64,000 nt of DNA from Moritella sp. 5 (GCF_018219455.1 NZ_CP056122.1:806001-870000); one strand, 5' to 3'. Shown: positions 17,394 through 26,797, counted from the first letter of the stretch. Notes: a model not told the origin generated them from the letters alone. Numbers and translations are program-made.

Positions 17394-18854
17394 ATGGGAC
17401 AAGAAAAATTTAATATATTGTCTTTTTCAGGGAAGATGAAAACCTTACACTTATCGTGGATGGCATTTTTTATTACGTTTTTGGTTTGGTTTAATGCCGC
17501 GCCGTTAATGTTAGCAATTAAAGATAGCTTAGGGCTCACTACGGAAGAAGTTAAAACGCTACTAATCCTCAATGTGGCATTAACGATTCCTGCGCGCGTT
17601 ATTATTGGCATGTTAACCGATAAATACGGCCCTCGAATTGTTTATTCTACATTATTAGCCGTCTGCTCAATTCCATGCTTTATGTTTGCGTTGGCGACGA
17701 CATTCGAACAATTAGCGATAGCGCGTTTCATGATGGGTCTGATTGGCGCGGGCTTTGTAGTTGGTATTCGTATTGTCAGTGAATGGTTTCCCGCCAATGA
17801 GTTAGGTACTGCTGAAGGCATCTATGGTGGTTGGGGTAACTTTGGTTCCGCGGCCGCAGCATTCACATTACCAACGGTTGCGTTATTGTTTGGTGGTCCT
17901 GATGGCTGGCGCTATGCTATCGCTATTACCGGTGTGATGAGTTTAGCGTTCAGTGTGGTGTATTACCTTAATGTCACTGATACACCAAAAGGTGCGACTT
18001 ATTTCCGTCCTAAAAAAGGCGGAGCAATGGAAGTGACCAGTAAAGGTGATTTCTATTTACTGCTATTTATGAAGTTACCTATGTATCTCACGCTGGATCT
18101 ACTCGCGTGGAAACTATTACAAATTGGTATGTTCACCGAAACGACCACTAATGCGATTTATATTGGCTTAGCTGTATTGTATGTTTTGGATTGCTGGAAA
18201 ACATATCAGGTAAACAGCGATATTTTTGTTAAAGATGTGCCTGAAATGGAACGTTATAAATTTAAACAGGTGGCTGTACTTAACGTCTTGTACTTTTCTA
18301 CATTTGGTTCTGAGTTAGCCGTTGTTTCTATGTTGCCATTATTTTTTGCGGAAACATTCGGGCTCGGTATGGCGGAAGCGGGTATGGTTGCGGCGTCTTA
18401 CGCCTTTATGAATCTGATGTCACGTCCAGGTGGCGGTTGGATTAGTGATCGCTTTGGTCGTAAAAAAACGTTATTGATTTTAACTGCTGGTTTAGCCGTT
18501 GGTTACTATGCGATGTCACAAATTACGGCAGCGTGGTCATTACCCCTTGCTATCGCAACCGCAATGGCATGTTCATTCTTCGTGCAAGCAGGTGAGGGGG
18601 CTGTATTTGCTGCAGTACCGTTAATTAAACGTCGTTTAACGGGTCAAATTGCAGGTATGACTGGTGCCTATGGTAATGTGGGGGCGGTATTCTATTTAAC
18701 GCTGTATTCGATCGTATCAACGCAAGTATTCTTTTATGCGATTGCAATCACGGCGATAGTCGGCTTTATTGCTTTATTATTAATGGAAGAGCCAAAAGGG
18801 CATATCACAGAGGTAGATGAAGACGGTAAAGTGACGTTAATTAATGTGTCATAA
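17394..18854 (+). CDS. NarK-type nitrate/nitrite transporter (MFS, NNP family)
   Basis: This is a twelve-helix inner-membrane MFS carrier of 486 residues. Both signatures of the nitrate/nitrite porter family are present. The first is W-F-P-A-N-E-L-G-T-A-E-G-I-Y-G-G-W-G-N near residues 136-155. The second is G-A-V-F-A-A-V-P near residue 402, followed by R-R-L-T-G-Q-I-A-G-M and G-A-Y-G-N-V-G-A-V. The MFS loop-2 motif G-M-L-T-D-K-Y-G-P-R is near 70. AGAGGGA precedes the ATG. No nitrate reductase gene is in the window. It lies between pstS and pstC, an unusual place. Confidence 0.85.
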   Translation: MGQEKFNILSFSGKMKTLHLSWMAFFITFLVWFNAAPLMLAIKDSLGLTTEEVKTLLILNVALTIPARVIIGMLTDKYGPRIVYSTLLAVCSIPCFMFALATTFEQLAIARFMMGLIGAGFVVGIRIVSEWFPANELGTAEGIYGGWGNFGSAAAAFTLPTVALLFGGPDGWRYAIAITGVMSLAFSVVYYLNVTDTPKGATYFRPKKGGAMEVTSKGDFYLLLFMKLPMYLTLDLLAWKLLQIGMFTETTTNAIYIGLAVLYVLDCWKTYQVNSDIFVKDVPEMERYKFKQVAVLNVLYFSTFGSELAVVSMLPLFFAETFGLGMAEAGMVAASYAFMNLMSRPGGGWISDRFGRKKTLLILTAGLAVGYYAMSQITAAWSLPLAIATAMACSFFVQAGEGAVFAAVPLIKRRLTGQIAGMTGAYGNVGAVFYLTLYSIVSTQVFFYAIAITAIVGFIALLLMEEPKGHITEVDEDGKVTLINVS

Positions 18855-18965
18855 ATAGTCTTAATGACAAGAATGTCATTGGATATGTGTTATGAATAAA
18901 GAATGACTGGTTCATGTTCGAGAAAGGATTTATTACTGGTTCGTGACAGTTGGTCATTGTAAATG

Positions 18966-19003
18966 TGGCGTCATTATCATAGTTGGTAATGGCGCCATTT
19001 TTA
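18966..19003 (+). terminator. Terminator after the NarK-type gene
   Basis: TGGCGTCATTA and TAATGGCGCCA pair with one G-T, leaving a loop of about 10 nt, and run into T5. It lies between the convergent narK-type gene and the ACT-domain gene. Confidence 0.6.
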
Positions 19004-19044
19004 TATAATGATTTGTCTACTTATCTATTAACCGACTTATATAC

Positions 19045-19548
19045 CTAAGCTTCGGTCATTTCAGCAATCAAGGTTGGCGATATTTTTGCTAAGTCACCAC
19101 TAAGCATATCATGGTCTAGGGTATCAGGCAGTACTAGCTTAAGTTTGGCATAAAAACGATTGTTATCAGACTGCCACAGATCTTTGCTGTGTGTTGTTAT
19201 CGCTTTTAATTCAATACCGTGCTGCGTTAATATCTTAGATACTTCGTTGATAATTCCCGGACGGTCGTTATCTTGGATGATAAGGCAGGGTGATTTTTGC
19301 CAAATACTTTGGTTTTTACCTTCGGCGAAACTTATGGTTAGGCCTGGGACCAGGCTTAATGCTTCACATAAATCGCGGTAATATTCATCTTCTACTGAAA
19401 TTTGTAAGATACCTGCAAATTGTCCTGCTAGCTCACTCATGTTACTTGCTAACCAGTTTCCCTTATGCTCGGCGACGACACGTGATAAGTTGTTTATGAG
19501 ACCTGATTTATCATCACCAATAAGCGTTACGATAAGTTGTTTAAGCAT
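19045..19548 (-). CDS. GcvR-like protein with two ACT domains
   Basis: The 167-residue cytoplasmic protein has two ACT domains. The first is L-I-V-T-L-I-G-D-D-K-S-G-L-I with the following helix (about 3-75). The second starts at L-I-I-Q-D-N-D-R-P-G-I-I (about 88-165). The G/D-x-x-x-x-G-L-I/G-I-I pattern is the ligand-binding turn of ACT domains. This architecture is that of GcvR, the repressor partner of the glycine cleavage regulator GcvA, but it is shorter and no gcv gene is nearby, so the exact role is not settled. Confidence 0.7.
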   Translation of the reverse strand: MLKQLIVTLIGDDKSGLINNLSRVVAEHKGNWLASNMSELAGQFAGILQISVEDEYYRDLCEALSLVPGLTISFAEGKNQSIWQKSPCLIIQDNDRPGIINEVSKILTQHGIELKAITTHSKDLWQSDNNRFYAKLKLVLPDTLDHDMLSGDLAKISPTLIAEMTEA

Positions 19549-19690
19549 TACTAAGCCCTATGTAAAAAATCCAGTGTAAAACGTTTTGTTTTAGCTACTT
19601 TCATCTCTTAATATGATGCGCCATACTATATGCAAATAATGTGCATAAATATAGCACTGGTATATAAATATCAGAACTTAGTCCAGCTAA

Positions 19691-19954
19691 TATACCCAAG
19701 TTACTTCAAGATGCTATATCAGAGGCGAGCAGGTATATCAGAACAAGGCACAATATGTAGGTAATGGTTATTCCATTTTCAAATATTGTAACGCTGTGCT
19801 GTTATTCCTACTCGCCTCCCGTAGGGCAAACCGAATGAAGGAATCTTTGGCGTTATGAAGTCTTGATTTAGAATAACTAAATCCTCGACTTCATGCCTTG
19901 AATATCCTCTCCTTTCGGTTTGCTGATTGTGCATCTCGAGGTAGCTTGGGTATA
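19691..19954. repeat. Interspersed repeat element, copy A (264 bp)
   Basis: The element is bounded by 24-bp imperfect terminal inverted repeats beginning TATACCCAAG at 19691 and ending CTTGGGTATA at 19954. Two internal stem structures are visible: GCAAACCGAA (19826) with TTCGGTTTGC (19914), enclosing ATGAAGTC with GACTTCAT, and AGGCGAG (19722) with CTCGCCT (19811). It has no open reading frame of note. Copies B (43727-43930, inverted) and C (53905-54065, truncated) share the same parts. It resembles a non-autonomous MITE-like or structured repeat. Confidence 0.85.
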
Positions 19955-19978
19955 GAATTTATTTAACGTTGTTGAGTG

Positions 19979-20012
19979 ATGTCATATAACTGTCATAAAT
20001 ATTACATATAAT
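19979..20012 (+). promoter_or_regulatory. Pho box and -10 of the pstCAB-phoU operon
   Basis: Half-sites ATGTCAT (19979), CTGTCAT (19990) and ATTACAT (20001) stand at 11-bp intervals. TATAAT at 20007-20012 begins 10 bp after the second half-site, the geometry of PhoB-activated promoters where the box replaces the -35 element. Confidence 0.85.
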
Positions 20013-20049
20013 CGCACAGTGATTAATTAAGGCTAAATACGAGGAAGAG

Positions 20050-22260
20050 ATGGCTGAACAGTTTTCTTTAACGATTGCGGGCTCCCGTAAGCGTCTAATT
20101 AAAGATAAACTCGCAGAATATGGTATTAAAATGGGCGGAGGTGTTGTACTGATGACACTGCTGCTAATATTTTGCTACCTGCTGTATGTGGTTTATCCGG
20201 TTTTTGAATCGGCGAAAATAGAATCTAAAGCACAATACAGTCAATCTTTTGCTGGTAATACTTATGCATTAGCGATGGAGGAGCAAAATGAAATTGCCTA
20301 TCGTTATAGTGATTTAGGCATTAACTTCTTTAACACTTTAGATCCCAACGTTGAGTTGATGCAATATGCATTACCACAGCCGGCGACGTCATTTGGTCAA
20401 ACAGGACCAACATCACCTATCGTTGTATTTGGTTTTAATGATGGTAAGGCGTTAATTGCGGAAGCTGATTTCGATGTCACCTACCCTGGTGATAAGCGTC
20501 TTATCACACCAGAAGTTAATTTCCCATTTGGTGAGCAACAAATTGAAGTCGACAGCCAAGGGCAAGCATTAAAACATATTGCAGTTGAAGTTGAAGGTGA
20601 AGATGCGGCTATCGTTGCGGTGACGGCGGATAACCGCGGTATATTGCTACGTTATACTGCAGAAGAAGACTTCATGACGGAAGAATTGGAATGGAGCAGC
20701 GAGACAATTGAGCTGCCTTCAATGCCGATGGATGTTGAACAGGTATTGTTAACACCAAACTTCCGCTTTATCTTCATGCGCAGTGGTAACAAACTGTCTA
20801 TCTATGATATTCGTGATACCGATGATATTTCGATTGTTGAAGTGTTAGATATTAATGAAAAACAACAAAACGTGACCCACGTTGCATTATTAACTGGCGC
20901 AAGTTCATTACTGGTCGCGAATGATAACGGTGTGGTGAGTCAATGGTTTGAAGTGGCTAAAGATGGCGAGCGTAAATTCACTAAAATTCGTCAGTTTGAT
21001 GCGCAATCAAGTGTCATTGATATTACCACTGAATATTCTCGTAAAGGTTTCATGACGGTTGGGGTGGATAATAGCCTTACCATTTTTCACGCCACAGGTG
21101 AAACTAAACTATTACACCAAGATCTTGGTATGGGTTCACTTCAGCATATTGCAATTTCTCCTCGTGCTAATGCTTTCTTAGTTGAATCAGAACAGGGTAT
21201 CGGCTTTTATAAGCTAACCAATGAGCATCCAGAAGTGACATGGAGTGCATTGTGGCAAGAAGTTTGGTATGAAGGCTATTCAGAACCAGACTATATTTGG
21301 CAGTCGACCTCGGCATCTGATGACTTTGAACCGAAACTAAGCTTAGTGCCAATCACATTTGGTACCATTAAAGCCGCATTTTATGCGATGTTATTTGCGG
21401 TGCCAATCGCGGTAGCAGGTGCTATTTATACTGCTTACTTCATGAACTCTGGTTTACGTAAAGTAATTAAACCAACGGTTGAAATCATGGAAGCATTACC
21501 AACGGTAATTCTTGGTTTCCTTGCTGGTCTATGGCTAGCACCGTTTGTTGAAATGAATTTGCCTGGCGTCATGATGATCGCCGTGCTCCTGCCATTTTCA
21601 ACCGTGTTAGTTGCTGCCATTTGGCATTTCTTACCACAAAAACTCATTAATCGTATCCCGCAAGGCGCGCACGTAATTATTTTATTACCTGTGTTATTGC
21701 TTGTTGGTTACTTATCCGTCTTAGCTAGTCCGCTTGTAGAAGACTTGATCTTTGATGGTGATGCACGTGCTTATATCAATGATATCTTTGGTTTCGACCA
21801 ACGTAACTCTTTGATTGTTGGTATTGCGATGGGCTTTGCGGTTATTCCAACTATCTTCTCTATTGCTGAAGATGCGATTTTCAGTGTGCCAAAGCACTTA
21901 ACGCAAGGTTCACTAGCATTGGGGGCGACAAGCTGGCAAACGCTCGTAAAAGTTGTATTGCTTACTGCAAGTCCTGGTATTTTCTCGGCTGTTATGATGG
22001 GTTTAGGCCGTGCGGTCGGCGAGACAATGATTGTATTAATGGCAACTGGTAATACGCCTGTAATGGATTTCAATATCTTCTCTGGAATGAGAACATTGGC
22101 AGCCAATATTGCAGTCGAAATGCCAGAGTCAGAAGTGGGTAGCTCGCATTACCGTGTACTGTTCTTAGCGGCATTTGTACTCTTTATTCTGACGTTTGTA
22201 TTTAATACGATTGCGGAATACGTGAGACAGCGTTTACGTGAAAAATACAGCGCGATTTAA
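20050..22260 (+). CDS. pstC: Phosphate ABC transporter permease PstC, enlarged form
   Basis: PstC is one of two permease subunits of the phosphate importer. At 736 residues it is more than twice the size of E. coli PstC (319). One membrane helix (about 29-51) is followed by a periplasmic domain of about 380 residues with repeated short strand-rich units, such as V-T-A-D-N-R-G-I-L-L-R-Y, F-M-R-S-G-N-K-L-S-I-Y-D-I and T-V-G-V-D-N-S-L-T-I-F, suggestive of a seven-bladed propeller. The permease core (about 430-736) has E-A-L-P-T-V-I-L-G-F and the EAA loop L-G-A-T-S-W-Q-T-L. It is first in the pstCAB-phoU operon behind a Pho box. Confidence 0.92.
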   Translation: MAEQFSLTIAGSRKRLIKDKLAEYGIKMGGGVVLMTLLLIFCYLLYVVYPVFESAKIESKAQYSQSFAGNTYALAMEEQNEIAYRYSDLGINFFNTLDPNVELMQYALPQPATSFGQTGPTSPIVVFGFNDGKALIAEADFDVTYPGDKRLITPEVNFPFGEQQIEVDSQGQALKHIAVEVEGEDAAIVAVTADNRGILLRYTAEEDFMTEELEWSSETIELPSMPMDVEQVLLTPNFRFIFMRSGNKLSIYDIRDTDDISIVEVLDINEKQQNVTHVALLTGASSLLVANDNGVVSQWFEVAKDGERKFTKIRQFDAQSSVIDITTEYSRKGFMTVGVDNSLTIFHATGETKLLHQDLGMGSLQHIAISPRANAFLVESEQGIGFYKLTNEHPEVTWSALWQEVWYEGYSEPDYIWQSTSASDDFEPKLSLVPITFGTIKAAFYAMLFAVPIAVAGAIYTAYFMNSGLRKVIKPTVEIMEALPTVILGFLAGLWLAPFVEMNLPGVMMIAVLLPFSTVLVAAIWHFLPQKLINRIPQGAHVIILLPVLLLVGYLSVLASPLVEDLIFDGDARAYINDIFGFDQRNSLIVGIAMGFAVIPTIFSIAEDAIFSVPKHLTQGSLALGATSWQTLVKVVLLTASPGIFSAVMMGLGRAVGETMIVLMATGNTPVMDFNIFSGMRTLAANIAVEMPESEVGSSHYRVLFLAAFVLFILTFVFNTIAEYVRQRLREKYSAI

Positions 22261-22286
22261 TCTAAGGCTTGTAATAGGATATTAAA

Positions 22287-23933
22287 ATGAAAAATTGGTT
22301 TCGCTCAGGATCGCCTTGGATATGGATGACAGGTGGTGCTGTAAGTATAAGTTTGATTGCAGTTCTTGGTTTGTTGATGTTGATCGCGTGGCGTGGTCTC
22401 ACTTACTTCTGGCCAAGTGCGATACATGAATTTAATGTACAGCTTGAAGATGGTTCTAACCGCGTTGTTATTGGTGAGATCTATGATCGTGAATTTGTGC
22501 CAATTCAACGCTTGCTTGAAGCTGGTGTGAAAATTGACCCAACGTTAGAGACGGTAGAGCGTATCTTGGTGAAAACCGGTAACCGTGAATATGTAGATCT
22601 TGATTTCAGCTGGTTACTTGGTCCGGCAATTACGGAACAATCAACACCCGCTGCCTTGGCTGTGGTTGAACGTTTTACGAATGGTAACTTTTATGGTTAC
22701 CCAGTTGCTATCGAAGAAGATGGGGTGAAGAAAGCCTTAACCTCTGCGGCGCAATTAGAAGTTCTGATTGAGCGTGCTGTTGAACTAAACGATAAAGCGC
22801 AAAGTTTACAGAAGGGTGAGATTAGTTCGGTTAACTATGAATTAGAGCGTATTCGCTTAAAGTTACGCAGTTATGAATTAAAAGATGAGCTGACTAGCGA
22901 GATTGAAACTAAATATAGCAAGATCTCTGAGGGATTGCGTGCTGAATATCAAATTTATGAAGCGCAATTATTCAGTTATCGTGACCAAGCAAACCGTGAT
23001 GCTGTTATTGTCAAAGACATGCGTGGTGAAGAAGTTCGCATTCCATTATCTAATGTACTTGAAGTTACATACCCGAACGACATGGGTATTGTGAGTAAAA
23101 TCATGCATTGGTTTGGTAACATGGGTAGCTTCGTAACAAGTGACCCACGTGAAGCAAATACGGAAGGTGGCGTATTCCCTGCTATCTTTGGTACTATCTT
23201 TATGGTGATGTTGATGGCTGTTATTGTGACACCATTAGGTGTAGTTGCAGCGATTTACCTACATGAATATGCCCCGAAAAACGGGTTGACGAAAATGATT
23301 CGTATTGCGGTGATTAACCTCGCAGGTGTACCGTCAATCGTATACGGTGTATTTGGTCTGGGTTTCTTTGTTTACATGTTAGGTGGTTCAATTGATGAAT
23401 TGTTCTACCCTGAATCATCACCGTCTCCGGTATTTGGTTCACCAGGTGTATTATGGTCGGCATTAACACTCGCTATTTTAACGTTACCTGTTGTGATTGT
23501 ATCAACGGAAGAAGGCTTATCGCGTATTCCAACATCATTACGTCAGGGGTCGCTAGCACTGGGTGCAACGAAGTTTGAAACGCTATGGCGTATTATCGTG
23601 CCAATGGCAAGTCCTGCAATTATGACGGGTCTTATTCTGGCAGTTGCCCGTGCTGCGGGTGAAGTAGCACCATTGATGCTGGTGGGTGTAGTTAAACTTG
23701 CTCCGACATTACCGGTTGATATGAACTTCCCGTATATTCACGTTGAACGTAAGTTCATGCACTTAGGCTTCCACATTTATGATGTTGGTTTCCAAAGTCC
23801 AAACGTAGAAGCGGCAAGACCATTAGTTTATGCCACGTCGTTCTTGTTAGTAACCGTCATTATCGGGTTAAATTTAACAGCAATTGGTGTGCGTAACCAT
23901 TTACGTGAAAAATTTAAAAATCTAGAACTATAG
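22287..23933 (+). CDS. pstA: Phosphate ABC transporter permease PstA, enlarged form
   Basis: PstA is the second permease subunit. It has 548 residues against 296 in E. coli. A first helix (about 14-36) is followed by about 250 periplasmic residues that include a strongly charged, heptad-rich stretch (about 155-240, with E-L-E-R-I-R-L-K-L-R-S-Y-E) predicted to be a coiled coil. The permease domain (about 290-548) contains V-P-S-I-V-Y-G-V-F-G and the EAA loop L-G-A-T-K-F-E-T-L-W-R-I-I. It follows pstC by 26 bp. Both permeases are enlarged in the same region, which suggests their periplasmic parts act together. Confidence 0.92.
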   Translation: MKNWFRSGSPWIWMTGGAVSISLIAVLGLLMLIAWRGLTYFWPSAIHEFNVQLEDGSNRVVIGEIYDREFVPIQRLLEAGVKIDPTLETVERILVKTGNREYVDLDFSWLLGPAITEQSTPAALAVVERFTNGNFYGYPVAIEEDGVKKALTSAAQLEVLIERAVELNDKAQSLQKGEISSVNYELERIRLKLRSYELKDELTSEIETKYSKISEGLRAEYQIYEAQLFSYRDQANRDAVIVKDMRGEEVRIPLSNVLEVTYPNDMGIVSKIMHWFGNMGSFVTSDPREANTEGGVFPAIFGTIFMVMLMAVIVTPLGVVAAIYLHEYAPKNGLTKMIRIAVINLAGVPSIVYGVFGLGFFVYMLGGSIDELFYPESSPSPVFGSPGVLWSALTLAILTLPVVIVSTEEGLSRIPTSLRQGSLALGATKFETLWRIIVPMASPAIMTGLILAVARAAGEVAPLMLVGVVKLAPTLPVDMNFPYIHVERKFMHLGFHIYDVGFQSPNVEAARPLVYATSFLLVTVIIGLNLTAIGVRNHLREKFKNLEL

Positions 23934-23964
23934 ACCTCTAGCTGTTACGTTAGCTTATAGATTT

Positions 23965-24006
23965 AGACCTGCCAGGTTAAAGACAAGACCTGTCAGGTTA
24001 TAGACA
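23965..24006 (+). repeat. 21-bp tandem repeat between pstA and pstB
   Basis: Two adjacent 21-bp units (23965-23985 and 23986-24006), differing at 2 bases, each contain a dyad of the form ACCTG-C/T-CAGGT. They lie in the transcript between pstA and pstB and could form either two small hairpins or one longer stem. Confidence 0.75.
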
Positions 24007-24054
24007 CAGATATGGAAAGCAGTTGCTCAAGTGGCTGCTTCAATAGGAAAAAAA

Positions 24055-24873
24055 ATGATTGATATGAGTTCAAATGTTACTGATGTTGTAAACCTCGATG
24101 TTAATAATTTATCACCAGCAGATACAGCATTAGAAATTAAAAATTTAGACTTATTTTATGGCGACAAACAGGCACTGTTTGATGTAAGTATGAAAATACC
24201 GAAAAAACAAGTCACCGCTTTCATTGGCCCATCGGGTTGTGGTAAATCAACACTATTACGTTGTATTAATCGCATGAATGATTTAGTTGATATCTGCCAC
24301 ATTAAAGGTGATATCAATTTACATGACAAAAATATTTATGACCGTGATGTAGATGTAGCAACACTACGTCGTAACGTCGGTATGGTGTTCCAGCGTCCAA
24401 ATCCATTCCCTAAATCGATCTATGAAAATGTAGTTTATGGTTTACGTTTACAAGGCATCAACGACAAACGTCGTTTAGACGAAGCAGCTGAATCTTCATT
24501 ACGTGGCGCAGCTATCTGGGATGAAGTAAAAGATCGTCTACATGATAATGCGTTTGGTTTATCCGGTGGTCAACAACAACGTTTGGTGATTGCCCGTGCC
24601 ATTGCGATTGAACCAGAAATCTTATTACTGGATGAACCAACATCAGCATTGGATCCTATCTCGACATTAGTGATTGAAGAACTCATCACTGAACTGAAGA
24701 AAAAATTCACTGTTGTGATTGTAACGCACAACATGCAACAAGCGGCACGTGTATCAGACCATACTGCATTTATGTATATGGGTAAGCTTATTGAGTACTC
24801 TGACACAAATACCTTATTTACTACTCCCGCTAAAAAGCAGACAGAAGATTATATTACGGGTAAATACGGTTAA
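24055..24873 (+). CDS. pstB: Phosphate ABC transporter ATP-binding protein PstB
   Basis: PstB is the ATPase of the phosphate importer. It has the Walker [10 protein letters not shown] near residue 62, the Q-loop F-Q-R-P-N-P-F-P, the signature L-S-G-G-Q-Q-Q-R, Walker [14 protein letters not shown], and the switch H in V-T-H-N-M. The ATG at 24055 has AGGA at the right distance; a GTG at 24031 in frame is less well placed. This gives 272 residues, near the family norm of about 257-272. phoU follows 55 bp later. Confidence 0.96.
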   Translation: MIDMSSNVTDVVNLDVNNLSPADTALEIKNLDLFYGDKQALFDVSMKIPKKQVTAFIGPSGCGKSTLLRCINRMNDLVDICHIKGDINLHDKNIYDRDVDVATLRRNVGMVFQRPNPFPKSIYENVVYGLRLQGINDKRRLDEAAESSLRGAAIWDEVKDRLHDNAFGLSGGQQQRLVIARAIAIEPEILLLDEPTSALDPISTLVIEELITELKKKFTVVIVTHNMQQAARVSDHTAFMYMGKLIEYSDTNTLFTTPAKKQTEDYITGKYG

Positions 24874-24928
24874 TTAAGACTTTTAAATTTAATAAAGAAT
24901 TAGCGTCATGACACGCAAAGGACAATAC

Positions 24929-25636
24929 ATGGATAATTTAACATTAGGCCGTCATATTTCCGGTCAATTTAATGCAGAATTAGAAAGCATCCGTAACCAA
25001 GTGATGGTGATGGGTGGACTGGTTGAAGAACAATTAAACTCAGCAATTGAAGTTTTATCATCACAGGATATTGATTCTGCAAATAAGATCATCGATACCG
25101 ATAAAAGTGTCAATTCAATGGAAGTGGCCATTGATGAATCTTGCACACGTATTATTGCTAAGCGTCAACCTGCGGCAAGTGATTTACGTCTCGTCATGGC
25201 GATTATTAAAACCATTACCGATTTAGAACGCATTGGTGATGTTGCAGATCGTATTGCACGTACAGTGATTGAAAACCGTAACAAAAAATCACCACCGCTC
25301 GTTAGTATGGAAAATATGGGGCGTCATACAATAAAAATGTTACATGATGTCCTTGACGCATTTGCGCGTATGGATGTTGATGCGGCATTTAAAGTATACC
25401 AAGAAGACGTTAAAGTTGACCGTGAATACGAAAGTATCATCCGTGAGTTAATGACGTATATGATGGAAGATCCACGCTCAATCCCACAAGTATTGAACGT
25501 ATTGTGGTGTGCGCGTGCACTAGAGCGTGTAGGAGACCGTTGCCAGAATATCTCTGAATACATCATTTACTTTGTTAAGGGTAAAGATATTCGTCATATT
25601 AATCACGACGAAGTAAGAGACTTATTGGAAAAATAA
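24929..25636 (+). CDS. phoU: Phosphate signalling regulator PhoU
   Basis: PhoU links PstSCAB transport activity to PhoR and restrains the Pho response. The 235-residue all-helical protein has two PhoU repeats with the metal-binding motifs E-R-I-G-D-V-A-D-R and [23 protein letters not shown] near the start equals the E. coli sequence. The start at M-D-N-L-T-L is preferred because AAAGGA lies just before it; an ATG at 24908 has no such site. It is last in the operon, followed by a perfect terminator. Confidence 0.96.
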   Translation: MDNLTLGRHISGQFNAELESIRNQVMVMGGLVEEQLNSAIEVLSSQDIDSANKIIDTDKSVNSMEVAIDESCTRIIAKRQPAASDLRLVMAIIKTITDLERIGDVADRIARTVIENRNKKSPPLVSMENMGRHTIKMLHDVLDAFARMDVDAAFKVYQEDVKVDREYESIIRELMTYMMEDPRSIPQVLNVLWCARALERVGDRCQNISEYIIYFVKGKDIRHINHDEVRDLLEK

Positions 25637-25667
25637 TCGCGTTAAACTCCGAATTATAGTTAATGTT

Positions 25668-25706
25668 AAAAGCCTTGTTTATCAATTGATAAACAAGGCT
25701 TTTTTG
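25668..25706 (+). terminator. Strong terminator after phoU
   Basis: A perfect palindrome around ATCAATTGAT has arms AAAGCCTTGTTT and AAACAAGGCTTT and ends in T6. It closes the pstCAB-phoU operon. Confidence 0.9.
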
Positions 25707-25829
25707 TTTTTAGTGATTGAATATAGATCAGCTAATGCATAACATCTCAGATCCATTTTACTTTACAAGTCTCACCAGCATGCGACTATATTAGCCATGA
25801 GCTTGTGTTTCATCAATAAGGATATAGTA

Positions 25830-26738
25830 ATGCATTCTGTGCTGACGGCTGCCGATGGCCGAGAAATTAAATTGTTTGCTTGGCTACCAGTGCAAGAAGT
25901 CCGATACGTGATGGTATTAAGTCACGGTATGGCTGAGCATATACAAAGGTATGAAATGTTTGCTTTGGCTTGTAACGCTGCTGGTATTGCGGTTTATGGT
26001 GCGAATCATCGTGGTCATGGTAACGATGCGCCAGTATTAGGCCATTATGCAGATGAGGGGGGGTGGCATAAAGTGATCAATGATTTAGATCTTATCATCG
26101 ATGATGTTGCTAAGCGTCATGCAGTACCCTTAGTATTATTTGGTCACAGTATGGGCTCTTTCATAGCTCAGCAATATGCTATTTTACACGGTAATAAGCT
26201 GAAGGGTTTAATACTAAGTGGTTCTAATTACCAAAGCCCAATCATGTATAAGCTGGTAAGCATAGCGAGTAAAATAGAAAAAATGCGTATCGGTGCTAGA
26301 TCACCAAGTAGTTTCTTAGATTTTCTATCATTTGGCTCTTTCAATCGTAAGCTTAAGCCTGTGCGAACAACATCAGATTGGCTAAGCCGTGATCCTGTGC
26401 AAGTGGATAAATATATTAATGATAGCTATTGTGGCTTTCCGTGTACTCCACAATTCTGGCTAGATTTCATGTCAGGATTAATTAGCATTAGCCAAAAATC
26501 AGAAATAGCAAAAATCCCAAATAAATTACCAATATATATTTTTAGTGGTGATAACGATCCCGTTGGTTTACAGGGTAAGGGGATATTAGCATTAGAGCAA
26601 CATATTACTAACAATGGTTGTAGTGAAGTGCAGTGTAAACTTTATTCAGGTGGTCGCCATGAGATGTTAAATGAGTCTAATGCGAATGAAGTATTTAATG
26701 ACGTAATAACTTGGGTTATATCAAAAAGAATCGTATAG
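25830..26738 (+). CDS. Alpha/beta hydrolase, monoacylglycerol-lipase/lysophospholipase-like
   Basis: The 302-residue protein has an alpha/beta hydrolase fold. The nucleophile elbow is G-H-S-M-G-S near residue 112, the oxyanion region H-G-M-A-E-H lies near 43, the acid is probably D in S-G-D-N-D-P-V-G, and the catalytic H is in G-G-R-H-E-M-L-N. H-R-G-H-G near 70 is typical of the serine aminopeptidase S33/lysophospholipase (Hydrolase_4) group, whose members cleave monoacylglycerols or lysophospholipids. No signal peptide is seen. The start follows AAGGAT; an earlier ATG at 25797 lacks such a site. It is a single gene. Confidence 0.8.
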   Translation: MHSVLTAADGREIKLFAWLPVQEVRYVMVLSHGMAEHIQRYEMFALACNAAGIAVYGANHRGHGNDAPVLGHYADEGGWHKVINDLDLIIDDVAKRHAVPLVLFGHSMGSFIAQQYAILHGNKLKGLILSGSNYQSPIMYKLVSIASKIEKMRIGARSPSSFLDFLSFGSFNRKLKPVRTTSDWLSRDPVQVDKYINDSYCGFPCTPQFWLDFMSGLISISQKSEIAKIPNKLPIYIFSGDNDPVGLQGKGILALEQHITNNGCSEVQCKLYSGGRHEMLNESNANEVFNDVITWVISKRIV

Positions 26739-26797
26739 AAGGAGGCTTTCAAGCTTCAGTTGAAAGTGTGTTCCGCTTCAGTTTTAGTTGATTTTTG

